Assembly (NCBI GenBank): GCA_023434025.1
Contig: JAEYTL010000054.1
Coordinates: 62,001 to 126,000, forward strand
Source: Bacteroidota bacterium
GTDB lineage: Bacteria; Bacteroidota; Bacteroidia; Flavobacteriales; Flavobacteriaceae
Length of the DNA: 64,000 bases
Reading direction: 5' to 3'
The notes below the pieces were generated by a model. The model was not told the origin of the DNA, searched no databases, and saw only the letters and a list, made by a program, of their open reading frames with translations. The position numbers and the translations under genes are program-made. The first letter of the stretch is position 1. Each line of letters begins with the position of its first letter. Of the stretch, positions 19,008-27,513 are shown in pieces.

Positions 19008-21800
19008 CTATCTCAACTTATCCTTCAGATAGCTCCCCGTAACCGATCTTTTATCTTTCGCCACTTCTTCCGGTGTGCCGAATGCGATGAGTTGTCCACC
19101 GTTTTCACCCCCTTCCGGACCAATGTCTATGATATAATCCGCACATTTGATTAAATCTAAATTATGCTCAATTACGATAATGGAATGACCTTTCTCGATT
19201 AAGGCTTCAAATGAAGTGAGTAATTTTTTGATGTCATGAAAGTGCAATCCGGTTGTGGGCTCATCAAATACAAAAAGAGCTTTGTCTTTGGTGGTTCCTT
19301 TTACTAAAAAAGAAGCCAGTTTAATACGCTGAGCCTCACCGCCTGAAAGGGTAGAGGAGGACTGTCCTAATTGTACATAACCCAGACCAACATCTTGCAA
19401 CGGTTTTAATTTTTGAATGATTTTGGTCTGTTGGTGCTCGTCAAAAAAAGCAACAGCATCATCAATGGTCATGGTTAGCATATCATCCACATTTTTCCCT
19501 TCGAACTGCACTTCCAGAATTTCTTTTTTAAAGCGTTTTCCGCCACATGTTTCGCACTCCAGATGCACGTCGGCCATAAATTGCATTTCAATGGTTACTT
19601 CACCGTCGCCTTTACAGGTTTCGCACCGGCCGCCATCTACATTGAATGAAAAGTGCTTGGGTTGGTATCCCCTTACTTTAGCAAGCTTTTGTTTGGTAAA
19701 TAAATCCCGGATGTCGTCATACGCTTTGATATAGGTAACCGGATTAGAACGCGAACTTCGTCCGATCGGGTTTTGATCAACGTATTCAATGTGTTTAATA
19801 TGCGAAAAATTACCGCGTAACTCCGTAAATTGCCCGGCTTTATCACTAACACCTTCCAGTTTTTTCTGTAAGGCGGGAAACAGTATTTTTTTTACCAGTG
19901 TACTTTTACCGCTGCCAGAAACCCCCGTAACTACAGTTAAACAATCCAGCGGAAAATTAACATCTATATTTTTCAGGTTGTTTTCCCGGGCACCGATAAC
20001 TTCTATATGGTTCTTGAATTTTCTTCTTTTTTGGGGTACAGTAATCTCCATTTCACCATTGAGGTATTTTGCAGTGAGTGAATCGGCTTTCAGTATTTCA
20101 TTAAAGTTACCTTCTGCAACCAGTTGACCGCCATGTGTGCCGGCTTCGGGACCAATATCGATGATACGGTCGGCTGCTTTCATAATATCTTCGTCATGTT
20201 CCACAACAATAACCGTATTGCCGAGATTTCGGAGGTTTTTGAGCACTTCAATCAGCCGCTCGGTATCTTTGGGATGTAAACCTATACTCGGTTCATCCAA
20301 AATATACATTGAACCCACCAGGCTGCTGCCCAGTGAAGTTGCCAGGTTAATGCGTTGCGATTCACCTCCGGAAAGTGTGGCAGAGTTTCTGTTCAGCGTG
20401 AGGTAATTCAAGCCAACTTCATCCAGAAAACGCAACCGGTTGTTGATTTCAATTAATAGCCGTTTGGCTACTTTCTGATCGTATTCAGACAATTCCAAAC
20501 CGGCAAAAAACGGAATCAGGTTTTTAATGGGGAGATCAACCAATTCTGAGACGGTTTTGTTGCCCACTTTAATGTAGTTGGTTTCCACACGCAGGCGTTT
20601 GCCTTTACAGGTCGGACATTTTGTTTTTCCACGGTAACGCGAGAGCATCACCCGGTTTTGAATTTTATAATTTTTCTCTTCCAGTTCCTGAAAAAAATCA
20701 TCTAATCCGGTGAAGTACTTATTTCCTGTCCAAACCAACTGTTTCTGTGCTTCGCTTAATTGGAAGTACGGTTTGTGGATAGGAAAATCAAACTTATAGG
20801 CATTGTTCACCAATTGGTCACGGTACCATCCCATACTGTCTCCCCGCCAGGGAAAGATAGCATTTTCATAAACCGATAGGGCGGTGTTGGGAATAACCAG
20901 TTCTTCATCAATGCCAATAACATTGCCATAGCCTTCGCAAGTCGGACAAGCTCCGTACGGGTTATTAAAACTGAATAAATGGATGTTGGGTTCTAAAAAA
21001 GTCAACCCGTCTAATTGAAAATTTGAACTGAATTCAAATCGGGTTTGGCTATTTACTTCTTGCAGAATACACGCTCCTTTGCCTTCATAAAAAGCAGTCT
21101 GAACAGCATCAGCCAAACGATTTTGAAATTCTTCATCTTCTTTTACGACAATCCGATCAATAATTAAAAGAATATTTTTACTGTCTAATGAATGTTGTTC
21201 CAATTCATCCAGCCGAATCATTTCATTCTCAACCAAAATTCTGATAAAACCCTGCTGCAGTAAAACCTTTAATTTATCTTTCAGGGCTCTGCCTTCTTCC
21301 AAATGAACAGGAGCGAGGAGCAACCATTTACTGTCCGGCTCAAATGAAATTATTTGGTTTACCACATCGGTAACAGTGTGTTTTTTTACTTCCTGACCGG
21401 AAACAGGTGAAAATGTTTTTCCGATTCGGGCAAAAAGTAACTTCAGGTAATCATATATTTCGGTAGAGGTACCCACAGTGGAACGGGCGTTGGTGGTGTT
21501 CACTTTTTGTTCTATGGCTACGGCAGGAGCTATACCTTTGATGTATTCTACCTTGGGTTTGTCCAACCGACCTAAAAACTGACGGGCATACGATGACAAG
21601 CTTTCAACATAACGTCGCTGTCCTTCAGCATACAATGTATCGAAAGCCAGACTTGACTTTCCGGAGCCCGAAAGCCCGGTAATAACTACCAGTTGATTAC
21701 GGGGTATGGCTACATCAATATTTTTAAGATTGTGCAGCTGTGCCCCTTTGATCAGGATGTTTTTTTTGGGTTCCAGTAAGGCAAATTCTTCAGGTGTCAT
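19008..21800 (-). CDS. uvrA: Excinuclease ABC subunit A
   Basis: DNA-damage recognition ATPase of nucleotide excision repair. Two ABC modules: first Walker A GLSGSGKSSLAFDTLYAEGQ (near residue 44) and second GVSGSGKSTLVKKIL (about 630). Both signatures are present (NSATLSGGESQRINLA and SSSTLSGGEAQRIKLA). Zinc motifs are CPTCEGYG/CPTCKGKR and CETCKGDG...CETCGGKRF. 930 residues, typical. Lone gene, divergent from the ECF sigma factor gene; no SOS-type operator was recognised. Confidence 0.98.
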   Translation of the reverse strand: MTPEEFALLEPKKNILIKGAQLHNLKNIDVAIPRNQLVVITGLSGSGKSSLAFDTLYAEGQRRYVESLSSYARQFLGRLDKPKVEYIKGIAPAVAIEQKVNTTNARSTVGTSTEIYDYLKLLFARIGKTFSPVSGQEVKKHTVTDVVNQIISFEPDSKWLLLAPVHLEEGRALKDKLKVLLQQGFIRILVENEMIRLDELEQHSLDSKNILLIIDRIVVKEDEEFQNRLADAVQTAFYEGKGACILQEVNSQTRFEFSSNFQLDGLTFLEPNIHLFSFNNPYGACPTCEGYGNVIGIDEELVIPNTALSVYENAIFPWRGDSMGWYRDQLVNNAYKFDFPIHKPYFQLSEAQKQLVWTGNKYFTGLDDFFQELEEKNYKIQNRVMLSRYRGKTKCPTCKGKRLRVETNYIKVGNKTVSELVDLPIKNLIPFFAGLELSEYDQKVAKRLLIEINNRLRFLDEVGLNYLTLNRNSATLSGGESQRINLATSLGSSLVGSMYILDEPSIGLHPKDTERLIEVLKNLRNLGNTVIVVEHDEDIMKAADRIIDIGPEAGTHGGQLVAEGNFNEILKADSLTAKYLNGEMEITVPQKRRKFKNHIEVIGARENNLKNIDVNFPLDCLTVVTGVSGSGKSTLVKKILFPALQKKLEGVSDKAGQFTELRGNFSHIKHIEYVDQNPIGRSSRSNPVTYIKAYDDIRDLFTKQKLAKVRGYQPKHFSFNVDGGRCETCKGDGEVTIEMQFMADVHLECETCGGKRFKKEILEVQFEGKNVDDMLTMTIDDAVAFFDEHQQTKIIQKLKPLQDVGLGYVQLGQSSSTLSGGEAQRIKLASFLVKGTTKDKALFVFDEPTTGLHFHDIKKLLTSFEALIEKGHSIIVIEHNLDLIKCADYIIDIGPEGGENGGQLIAFGTPEEVAKDKRSVTGSYLKDKLR

Positions 21801-22140
21801 AGCTAAATTGAAAGAATCGCAAAGATAGTGATTTGAAAGCTCAATTAAAAGTCAGATTATTTCAATTTTTCCGAAAGAAGAACACGATTTTTCATCCTTG
21901 ACGGTTTTTTTACACTTGCTAAGGGTGAAATCATATTTCATGCTAAATATAATTTATTTACTGTGGTTTTCCGCATTTATTGCATTGTGAATGTTAAAAT
22001 TTCGACTAAAATTTGTTTGTTAAAATAAAATTGTGTTACATTTGGCTAATATTTAATCTTTATTTAACAATTGCTTATAGGAAAAAAATACTTTTTTAGA
22101 AAATTTTAGTTCAAAACACGAAAATTAAAAAGGTATTACT
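21801..22140. other. Divergent intergenic region uvrA / ECF sigma gene
   Basis: 340 bases with no supported gene. The right half holds a promoter for the sigma gene (22012-22044) and an A/T-rich leader of about 90 bases. The uvrA promoter must lie in the left half but no convincing minus-strand -33/-7 pair was identified by eye. Confidence 0.5.
22012..22044 (+). promoter_or_regulatory. Bacteroidetes-type promoter for the ECF sigma gene
   Basis: TACATTTG at 22037-22044 (-7) with TTTG at 22012-22015 or 22016-22019 (-33), spacer 21 or 17 bases. Confidence 0.6.
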
Positions 22141-22728
22141 ATGGCTACTGTTAATCAACTTCCGGACGCTTTATTGGTTAAGAATTATATTGCTGGCGAT
22201 GAGCAGGCATTGGCTGTTTTGATTGAAAGACATCAATCTAAAATTTATGGGTTCATTTATTCCAAAATTACAGACCGTGATGTTACAGATGATATTTTTC
22301 AGGATACTTTTATTAAAGTTATCAAAACCTTAAAATCCAATTCGTATAACGAGGAAGGTAAATTTTTACCATGGGTAATGCGGATTGCTCATAATTTAGT
22401 GGTTGATCATTTCCGGAGAACCAAAAAAATGCCGATGCAGCGGGAAACCGAAGAGTTTTCTATTTTTTCGTATATGTCAGACAGTTCAATGAATGTGGAA
22501 GGCAGAATGATAACCGATCAGGTTGAAAATGATTTGCAGCGTTTGTTGGAAGAGTTGCCGGCAGATCAGAAAGAGGTATTGGTGATGCGGATGTATCAGG
22601 ATATGAGTTTTAAAGAAATTGCCGATTTAACCGGTGTTAGCATTAATACGGCTTTGGGAAGAATGCGTTATGCTTTGATGAACCTGCGAAAGGTTATTGA
22701 AAAAAATCAAATTATTTTAACCAATTAA
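22141..22728 (+). CDS. ECF-type RNA polymerase sigma factor
   Basis: Sigma-70 family, ECF group, 195 residues. Sigma2 region: LIERHQSKIYGFIYSKITDR and DIFQDTFIKVIKTLKS, then PWVMRIAHNLVVDHFRR. Sigma4 region: LPADQKEVLVMRMYQDMSFKEI...TGVSINTALGRMRYALMNLR with the helix-turn-helix. It is of the widely conserved flavobacterial type and has no anti-sigma gene beside it; a 7-base gap separates it from a tiny conserved-looking gene, the likely cotranscribed partner. Confidence 0.93.
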   Translation: MATVNQLPDALLVKNYIAGDEQALAVLIERHQSKIYGFIYSKITDRDVTDDIFQDTFIKVIKTLKSNSYNEEGKFLPWVMRIAHNLVVDHFRRTKKMPMQRETEEFSIFSYMSDSSMNVEGRMITDQVENDLQRLLEELPADQKEVLVMRMYQDMSFKEIADLTGVSINTALGRMRYALMNLRKVIEKNQIILTN

Positions 22729-22735
22729 ATACTAT

Positions 22736-22924
22736 TTGGAGAAAAGTTCCGTTGTAGATAGAAACAAACATATTTTATCTATGGCAAAACTTTACACTAG
22801 TAAAAAATTAGCAACTCCAAAAATGTTACCTAAGAAAGAAACGATAAGTTTTCTGCTCAACTACTCCAAGGCACTGAGCATTGTTAAGGTGGGTAACATA
22901 ACGTTTGAAACCCTTGCTAATTAA
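22736..22924 (+). CDS. Small basic protein downstream of the ECF sigma gene
   Basis: 62 residues if it starts at TTG 22736, or 47 if it starts at ATG 22781 (MAKLYTSKKLATPKML). It is basic, has no membrane segment and its second half (KKETISFLLNYSKALSIV) should be a helix. It lies 7 bases after the sigma gene and ends exactly before a strong terminator, so it is within the sigma transcript. That position and the codon-like composition argue for a real gene. No function known; a regulator of the sigma factor is a guess. Confidence 0.65.
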   Translation: MEKSSVVDRNKHILSMAKLYTSKKLATPKMLPKKETISFLLNYSKALSIVKVGNITFETLAN

Positions 22925-22928
22925 AAGG

Positions 22929-22962
22929 AACATCCCGATTGTAGTCGGGATGTTTTTTTTTA
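22929..22962 (+). terminator. Terminator of the sigma factor operon
   Basis: AACATCCCGA (22929-22938) / TCGGGATGTT (22945-22954), 6-base loop, then a run of T. Directly after the small gene. Confidence 0.9.
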
Positions 22963-23020
22963 CCGGTATTATAGAAAATTAAAATTTAAAGGAAATACCG
23001 CCGTTAAAAAAGGTTGCACC

Positions 23021-23128
23021 ATGACCGACTTCCACAGAAATGGGTATGTTCATTTACTGGATAATTCAGTAGTTGAAGCTTCTGTCAGACGAAAAGAAGA
23101 TTTTATTTCAAAATTAAATGAATTATAA
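23021..23128 (+). pseudogene. Short open frame, possible 3' remnant of a lost gene
   Basis: A 35-codon frame from ATG 23021 to TAA 23128; the same frame is open back to about 22925, through the terminator. The product (MTDFHRNGYVHLLDNS, then a helix-like tail ending ISKLNEL) looks protein-like, with mixed charged and hydrophobic residues, yet is too short and has no promoter. The frame ends one base before the stop of the convergent lipoprotein gene. It may be the tail of a deleted gene or a micro-ORF. Confidence 0.35.
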
Positions 23129-23129
23129 A

Positions 23130-24353
23130 CTACTCTAATTTCTTCATTTCTTTCCAATTTTGATCTTGAAAAACGGATGAGGGATCAAAGTTCGGACTAT
23201 TGGTCATAAGTATGGTATTATTATCATTTTTACTCCAAACGTGGTTATAACCCGATTGCACCTCAACCGTACCATTACTGTCTTGGTAATTTTCGACTCC
23301 CCGAATGGTTTTTATAAATGCGGTATGCATTCGGTCTTGAGATGCTTGTTTTGCTTCCCAGCTTCGCATTTGATTATCAATGTTCGCTAAACTTCTTTTA
23401 CCATTTTCTATTGTCTGTTGAGCTATTTGTTTTGTGCGTTCATCCATTAATCGAATAGTATTCATTGATTCAGCATAACTTTTGTTACGGTTATCTCTCC
23501 AATATTTTTCTACGGTTTCATTCCATACAGGATTAGTTTTAAAAGAGCTGTATATGGTTGTAAACAACTCTTTGGCTTTTTCTTTTTCTCCTTTCGGATA
23601 TTTAAAAATAATTCTGGTTGGCGATGTTGATGTATAATTTTGCATATAAGTTCCATTATAAACATTCGGTATTGTTAAAGTACCATTGGAAACCGAAACC
23701 ATAAGGAAACCTTCATTCCCGTCAGAAAACTTTAAATCAGCTGTTATAGCATCATTGTTTGTTTGAAAAGTTGCTCCCCGGCTTGCAAACTCCGAACGGT
23801 ATTTGTCCATGTTTTTTTCAAGTTCCCTAATAACTTCATTATTTCTTTGAACATTAGAAATAGTCGGATTCCCTATTTCTGCAAGAAACTGAGATGTAGT
23901 ATATTCTTCAGCATTCATGGGTTTATTAAACTTACAATTTTCTGTAGTTTGTTGTTGCATAAAATAAGCCATTTGTTGATCTTCAGTAAAACTCCAGGTT
24001 AAAACCGGGAACACTTCATAACTGTATTTTCCATCTGCTGACGTAGCTTTAAAGTTACGGCTTGTTCCCTGGCAGGGTTGACCAACAGGAACCCAAACAA
24101 CATCACCGTCAAGTGTCCAGTCTTTTGGCAGCATAAGACTATATGCTTCTACGGGTTCTGCAAACCCGTTTTTATCCATCAACCTAAATCGTTTAAAAAT
24201 AGTGTAATCTTTTCCTTCTGCAAAATTATCCGTACTTTCTTTATCCGCTTCTTTTGCGTTTCCATTTTCGCTTTTATCGTTTTTACAGGAAACGATAGTC
24301 ACAGTTTGAAAAATTAAAAATAAAACGATTATTACGGTGTAATACTTTTTCAT
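23130..24353 (-). CDS. Lipoprotein of unknown function (407 residues)
   Basis: Lipoprotein signal with the lipid Cys at residue 23 (TIVSCKND), then an acidic, flexible linker. The body has alternating beta segments (SYEVFPVLTWSFTEDQQMAY, TRIIFKYPKGEKEKAKELFT), a Gln/Arg/Asn-rich helical stretch (about 290-345) and a C-terminal domain with VEVQSGYNHVWSKNDNNTIL. That last segment resembles the 'wrinkled' C-terminus seen in several secreted Bacteroidota proteins, but I recognise no family. It is isolated, with the 206-bp repeat element in its upstream region. Confidence 0.65.
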   Translation of the reverse strand: MKKYYTVIIVLFLIFQTVTIVSCKNDKSENGNAKEADKESTDNFAEGKDYTIFKRFRLMDKNGFAEPVEAYSLMLPKDWTLDGDVVWVPVGQPCQGTSRNFKATSADGKYSYEVFPVLTWSFTEDQQMAYFMQQQTTENCKFNKPMNAEEYTTSQFLAEIGNPTISNVQRNNEVIRELEKNMDKYRSEFASRGATFQTNNDAITADLKFSDGNEGFLMVSVSNGTLTIPNVYNGTYMQNYTSTSPTRIIFKYPKGEKEKAKELFTTIYSSFKTNPVWNETVEKYWRDNRNKSYAESMNTIRLMDERTKQIAQQTIENGKRSLANIDNQMRSWEAKQASQDRMHTAFIKTIRGVENYQDSNGTVEVQSGYNHVWSKNDNNTILMTNSPNFDPSSVFQDQNWKEMKKLE

Positions 24354-24430
24354 TTAAAACAGAGATTTAATTAATTTAAAATAAATATAAACAAAATAAT
24401 GTTAAAGTTAATGTTTAATATTTAATATTT

Positions 24431-24640
24431 AACCTGTAGTGCATTATCATTAAAAATTTAATGCATTTTTTTACAGTCAATTATTTTTTTAGCCACAGAT
24501 TCACAGATACTTAATCAAAAATAAGTTAAAAAAGTAAGCATAAATTACACGGTTATTGAATGCCTTGCATTCGATTAAATCTGTGAAATATATAAAAATA
24601 TAAAAAGCATCTGTGGCTAACTGATAATGCACTACGGGTT
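24431..24640. repeat. MITE-like structured repeat element, copy 1
   Basis: Ends are a 19-base terminal inverted repeat AACCTGTAGTGCATTATCA (24431-24449) / TGATAATGCACTACGGGTT (24622-24640), one mismatch. Inside, three more inverted repeats are nested: AGCCACAGAT (24491-24500) / ATCTGTGGCT (24609-24618), TCACAGAT (24501-24508) / ATCTGTGA (24579-24586), and a central hairpin GAATGC-CTT-GCATTC (24558-24572). All pair in a single nested order, so the whole element can fold as one stem. A second copy lies at 62206-62434 in the same orientation. No open frame inside. It sits between nth and the 407-residue lipoprotein gene and fills most of a 323-base gap. Confidence 0.85.
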
Positions 24641-24676
24641 ATTTAATCATTTCGTTAATACAATATATTAGCGAAA

Positions 24677-25336
24677 TCACACTTTGCTGGATTTATAATA
24701 ATCATTTAAAACGGATTTTCTTCCTATCGTTTTGGTAATTATATCATGATCTAATTTCCAGCCCCGTGCCGGCGAATATTCCCTTCCGTACCAGATAATC
24801 TGTAAATGCAGATCGTTCCACAATTCTCTCGGAAAAATGGCTTTCGCATCTTTCTCAGTTTGTACCACGTTTTTCCCATCCGATAAATTCCAGCGATACA
24901 TCAGCCGGTGGATATGCGTATCTACCGGAAAAGCAGGAACACCAAACGCCTGGCTCATCACTACGCTGGCCGTTTTATGCCCCACTGCCGGAAGAGCCTC
25001 CAGTGCTTCAAAACTTTGCGGAACCTCACCGTTGTATTTTTCAATTAAAATTTCTGATAAACCGTGAATTCCTTTTGATTTCATGGGCGAAAGGCCACAG
25101 GGTCTGATGATTTCCTTGATCTCATCCACACTCATTTTGACCATGTCAAACGGATTGTCTGCTCTGGCAAATAAAAGGGGCGTAATCTGATTCACCCGAA
25201 CATCTGTACATTGGGCCGAAAGCAACACCGCTACCAGTAAAGTATAAGGATCTTTGTGATCTAAAGGTACCGGAATTGACGGATATAATTCATTTAACGT
25301 ATTTATAACAAATGTTGCACGTTCTTTTTTGGTCAT
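24677..25336 (-). CDS. nth: Endonuclease III (DNA glycosylase/AP lyase) without Fe-S cluster
   Basis: Removes oxidised pyrimidines in base-excision repair. The helix-hairpin-helix LPAVGHKTAS carries the catalytic Lys121, and FPVDTHIHR the catalytic Asp139. The two cysteines present (43 and 80) are outside the C-terminal loop; the CX6CX2CX5C motif that binds [4Fe-4S] in E. coli is missing, and the C-terminus reads GREYSPARGWKLDHDIITK instead. 219 residues. This appears to be a cluster-less variant. Single gene. Confidence 0.93.
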   Translation of the reverse strand: MTKKERATFVINTLNELYPSIPVPLDHKDPYTLLVAVLLSAQCTDVRVNQITPLLFARADNPFDMVKMSVDEIKEIIRPCGLSPMKSKGIHGLSEILIEKYNGEVPQSFEALEALPAVGHKTASVVMSQAFGVPAFPVDTHIHRLMYRWNLSDGKNVVQTEKDAKAIFPRELWNDLHLQIIWYGREYSPARGWKLDHDIITKTIGRKSVLNDYYKSSKV

Positions 25337-25460
25337 TTTTGTAATTTTATATATGTAAATTTAAAACAATAATTGCAATGTGCCTAATCCGGCTTTCGCA
25401 TCATCAAATTACAGCAATCCAATATTAATCAGAAAACCCAATAATTCAAATAACTAAAAT

Positions 25461-25913
25461 ATGACAACATTACAAAAAGGCGATAAAGCACCTGACTTTT
25501 CAGCAAAAGACCAGGACGGAAACATTCATACGTTATCGGATTACAAAGGAAAAAAGCTGGTTGTTTTCTTTTATCCCAAAGCCAATACGCCGGGCTGTAC
25601 AGCAGAAGCCTGTGATTTGCGGGATAATTATGCCCGTTTTCAAGCCAGAAACTATGCTCTTCTGGGGGTGAGTGCCGATAATGCCAAAGCACAGGGGAAC
25701 TTTAAAAACAAATATGAATTTCCGTTTCCACTTCTAGCTGATGAGGATAAAGCAGTGATTCAGGCATTCGGTGTCTGGGGACCAAAAAAATTTATGGGAA
25801 AAGAATATGACGGAATTCATAGAACTACTTTTGTTATAGACGAAAACGGAACGATTGAAGAAGTGATTACTTCGGTAAAAACAAAAGCCCATGCCGAACA
25901 AATTTTAGGATGA
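25461..25913 (+). CDS. bcp: Thioredoxin-dependent peroxiredoxin BCP
   Basis: Reduces hydroperoxides using thioredoxin. 150 residues. The peroxidatic Cys lies in KANTPGCTAEACDLRD and its partner resolving Cys five residues later, the arrangement of the BCP/PrxQ class. KAPDFSAKDQDGN begins the fold. Monocistronic, convergent to the 490-residue protein, with a terminator in between. Confidence 0.97.
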   Translation: MTTLQKGDKAPDFSAKDQDGNIHTLSDYKGKKLVVFFYPKANTPGCTAEACDLRDNYARFQARNYALLGVSADNAKAQGNFKNKYEFPFPLLADEDKAVIQAFGVWGPKKFMGKEYDGIHRTTFVIDENGTIEEVITSVKTKAHAEQILG

Positions 25914-25926
25914 ACTGTAGTAAAAA

Positions 25927-25953
25927 AACAGCCACTTTTTGAGTGGCTGTTGA
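25927..25953. terminator. Bidirectional terminator after bcp
   Basis: AACAGCCACT (25927-25936) / AGTGGCTGTT (25942-25951), 5-base loop. A-run on the left serves the minus-strand gene ending at 25956. Confidence 0.8.
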
Positions 25954-25955
25954 TA

Positions 25956-27428
25956 TTAATTTGTCTGTTCTTCAATAATTTTTTTGGGATCGTAGCCGAA
26001 TAAATTATTTTTCTTAATGATTTCGGCAACCCCTTTGGGCAACATTTCTTCCCAACCGGGCGTACCTTTCGAAATCATCCGCAGGACATGTCTTGAATAA
26101 ATTTCCAGGTTATTTTGGTTAACCACTTCAATGTCCACTACTTTTCCGTTGAATTTAAAAAACTTATACAACTCTTTCATTCTCGGATGTACTTTCAGAT
26201 TTTCAGAATTAATGAAATTACCTTCCTCATCCTTCATCGGATACAAGAACACTTTTAAGTCACGGTAGAATAATTTTCCGAACGCCTCCAGAATACCTCC
26301 GCTCAAATGGCGGTAATATTTCTCGTCAAAAATATCAACCAGGTTGTTCACACCCATGGCTAATCCCATTCGGGCTTTGGTGTAATTAGAGAAATATTCT
26401 ACCACCCGGTAATATTCCTGGAAGTTGGATATCATTACGTTTTGACCCAATGAACAAAGCAATTCAGCCCTGTCCATAAAATCACGTTCATCAATTTCAC
26501 CTTCAGAACGTAAGTTAGACAGTGTGATCTCAAAAATGACCAGTGTATTGTCTGCATCCACTTTGTTTTCGGATAAAAACATTTCAAGTGATTTTTCATA
26601 CATATCCATGTTTACCCGGGTAACCGGTCTAAAACTTCCACGGAGAGCTAAAATATTCTTTTTATAAAGAATGGAAGCCGGTAAAATATTATTCCCGTCT
26701 GGTCCAAACATAACGGCATCCGTCATTCCGTTCTTAACCAGCTGTAAACTCATCAGGCGGTTATCAACATTGGCAAAACGGGGGCCGGAAAAATTGATGG
26801 TATCAATTTCAAGCTGGTCTTTATCTAAGTGATCATACAAATACCGCAATAATTTTTTGGGGTCATTGTATTTATAAAATGCTCCGTAAATGAGGTTAAC
26901 CCCAAGAATTCCCAAGGTTTCCTGTTGTAAACGGGCATCATTTTCTTTAAAGCGGATGTGCAGAATAATTTCGTTATAATCTTCATCCGGTTCAATCTGG
27001 TACTTAATACCAACCCAACCGTGTCCTTTAAACTGTTTGGCAAAATCAATTGTGGCAACCGTGTTGGCATAGCTGAAAAACATTTTGTTGGGGTGTTTTA
27101 CACGATCCAGCCGTTTTTCGATCAGGCTGACTTCATGTTCCAGCATTTTTTTTAAACGGCTTTCTGTAACATAGCGTCCGTCTTTTTCCACACCATAAAT
27201 GGCATCACTAAAGTCTTTGTCATAGGCAGACATGGCTTTTGCAATGGTTCCTGATGAACCACCGGATCGGAAGAAGTGTCGGACCGTTTCCTGACCTGCA
27301 CCAATTTCTGCAAAAGTTCCGTAAATATTTTCGTTCAGATTGATTCGAAGGGCTTTATCTTTGATTGAAGGGATTTGCTCAATCGCTTTGTCTCCCTTAA
27401 GTTTTATTTCCATTGCTAGTCTTTCCAT
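25956..27428 (-). CDS. Large conserved protein of unknown function
   Basis: 490 residues, no signal peptide and no membrane helix, so cytoplasmic. Visible segments: GTFAEIGAGQETVRHFFRSGGSSGTIAKAMSAYDKDFSD (N-terminal glycine-rich, split across residues 37-75), a middle part with VMFGPDGNNILPASILYKKNI and LRGSFRPVTRVNMDMYEKSL, and a C-terminal YSRHVLRMISKGTPGWEEML. Homologues in Bacteroidota and cyanobacteria exist in my memory under unreliable names ('TonB-dependent receptor' or nucleotide adenylyltransferase); neither fits, as there is no barrel, plug or adenylyltransferase motif. Start could also be the ATG five codons in. Single gene. Confidence 0.75.
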   Translation of the reverse strand: MERLAMEIKLKGDKAIEQIPSIKDKALRINLNENIYGTFAEIGAGQETVRHFFRSGGSSGTIAKAMSAYDKDFSDAIYGVEKDGRYVTESRLKKMLEHEVSLIEKRLDRVKHPNKMFFSYANTVATIDFAKQFKGHGWVGIKYQIEPDEDYNEIILHIRFKENDARLQQETLGILGVNLIYGAFYKYNDPKKLLRYLYDHLDKDQLEIDTINFSGPRFANVDNRLMSLQLVKNGMTDAVMFGPDGNNILPASILYKKNILALRGSFRPVTRVNMDMYEKSLEMFLSENKVDADNTLVIFEITLSNLRSEGEIDERDFMDRAELLCSLGQNVMISNFQEYYRVVEYFSNYTKARMGLAMGVNNLVDIFDEKYYRHLSGGILEAFGKLFYRDLKVFLYPMKDEEGNFINSENLKVHPRMKELYKFFKFNGKVVDIEVVNQNNLEIYSRHVLRMISKGTPGWEEMLPKGVAEIIKKNNLFGYDPKKIIEEQTN

Positions 27429-27513
27429 TTACATCGGTAATTCAATGCAAAGTTAACAAATATCATACCGTTATGAAAGATAAATAATGCTATTTTTGTG
27501 AAAATTTAACGTC

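Noticed and set aside
22780..22924. Small gene as an artefact of the terminator region
   Set aside because: Kept as a gene because it stops just before the hairpin and follows the sigma gene by 7 bases.
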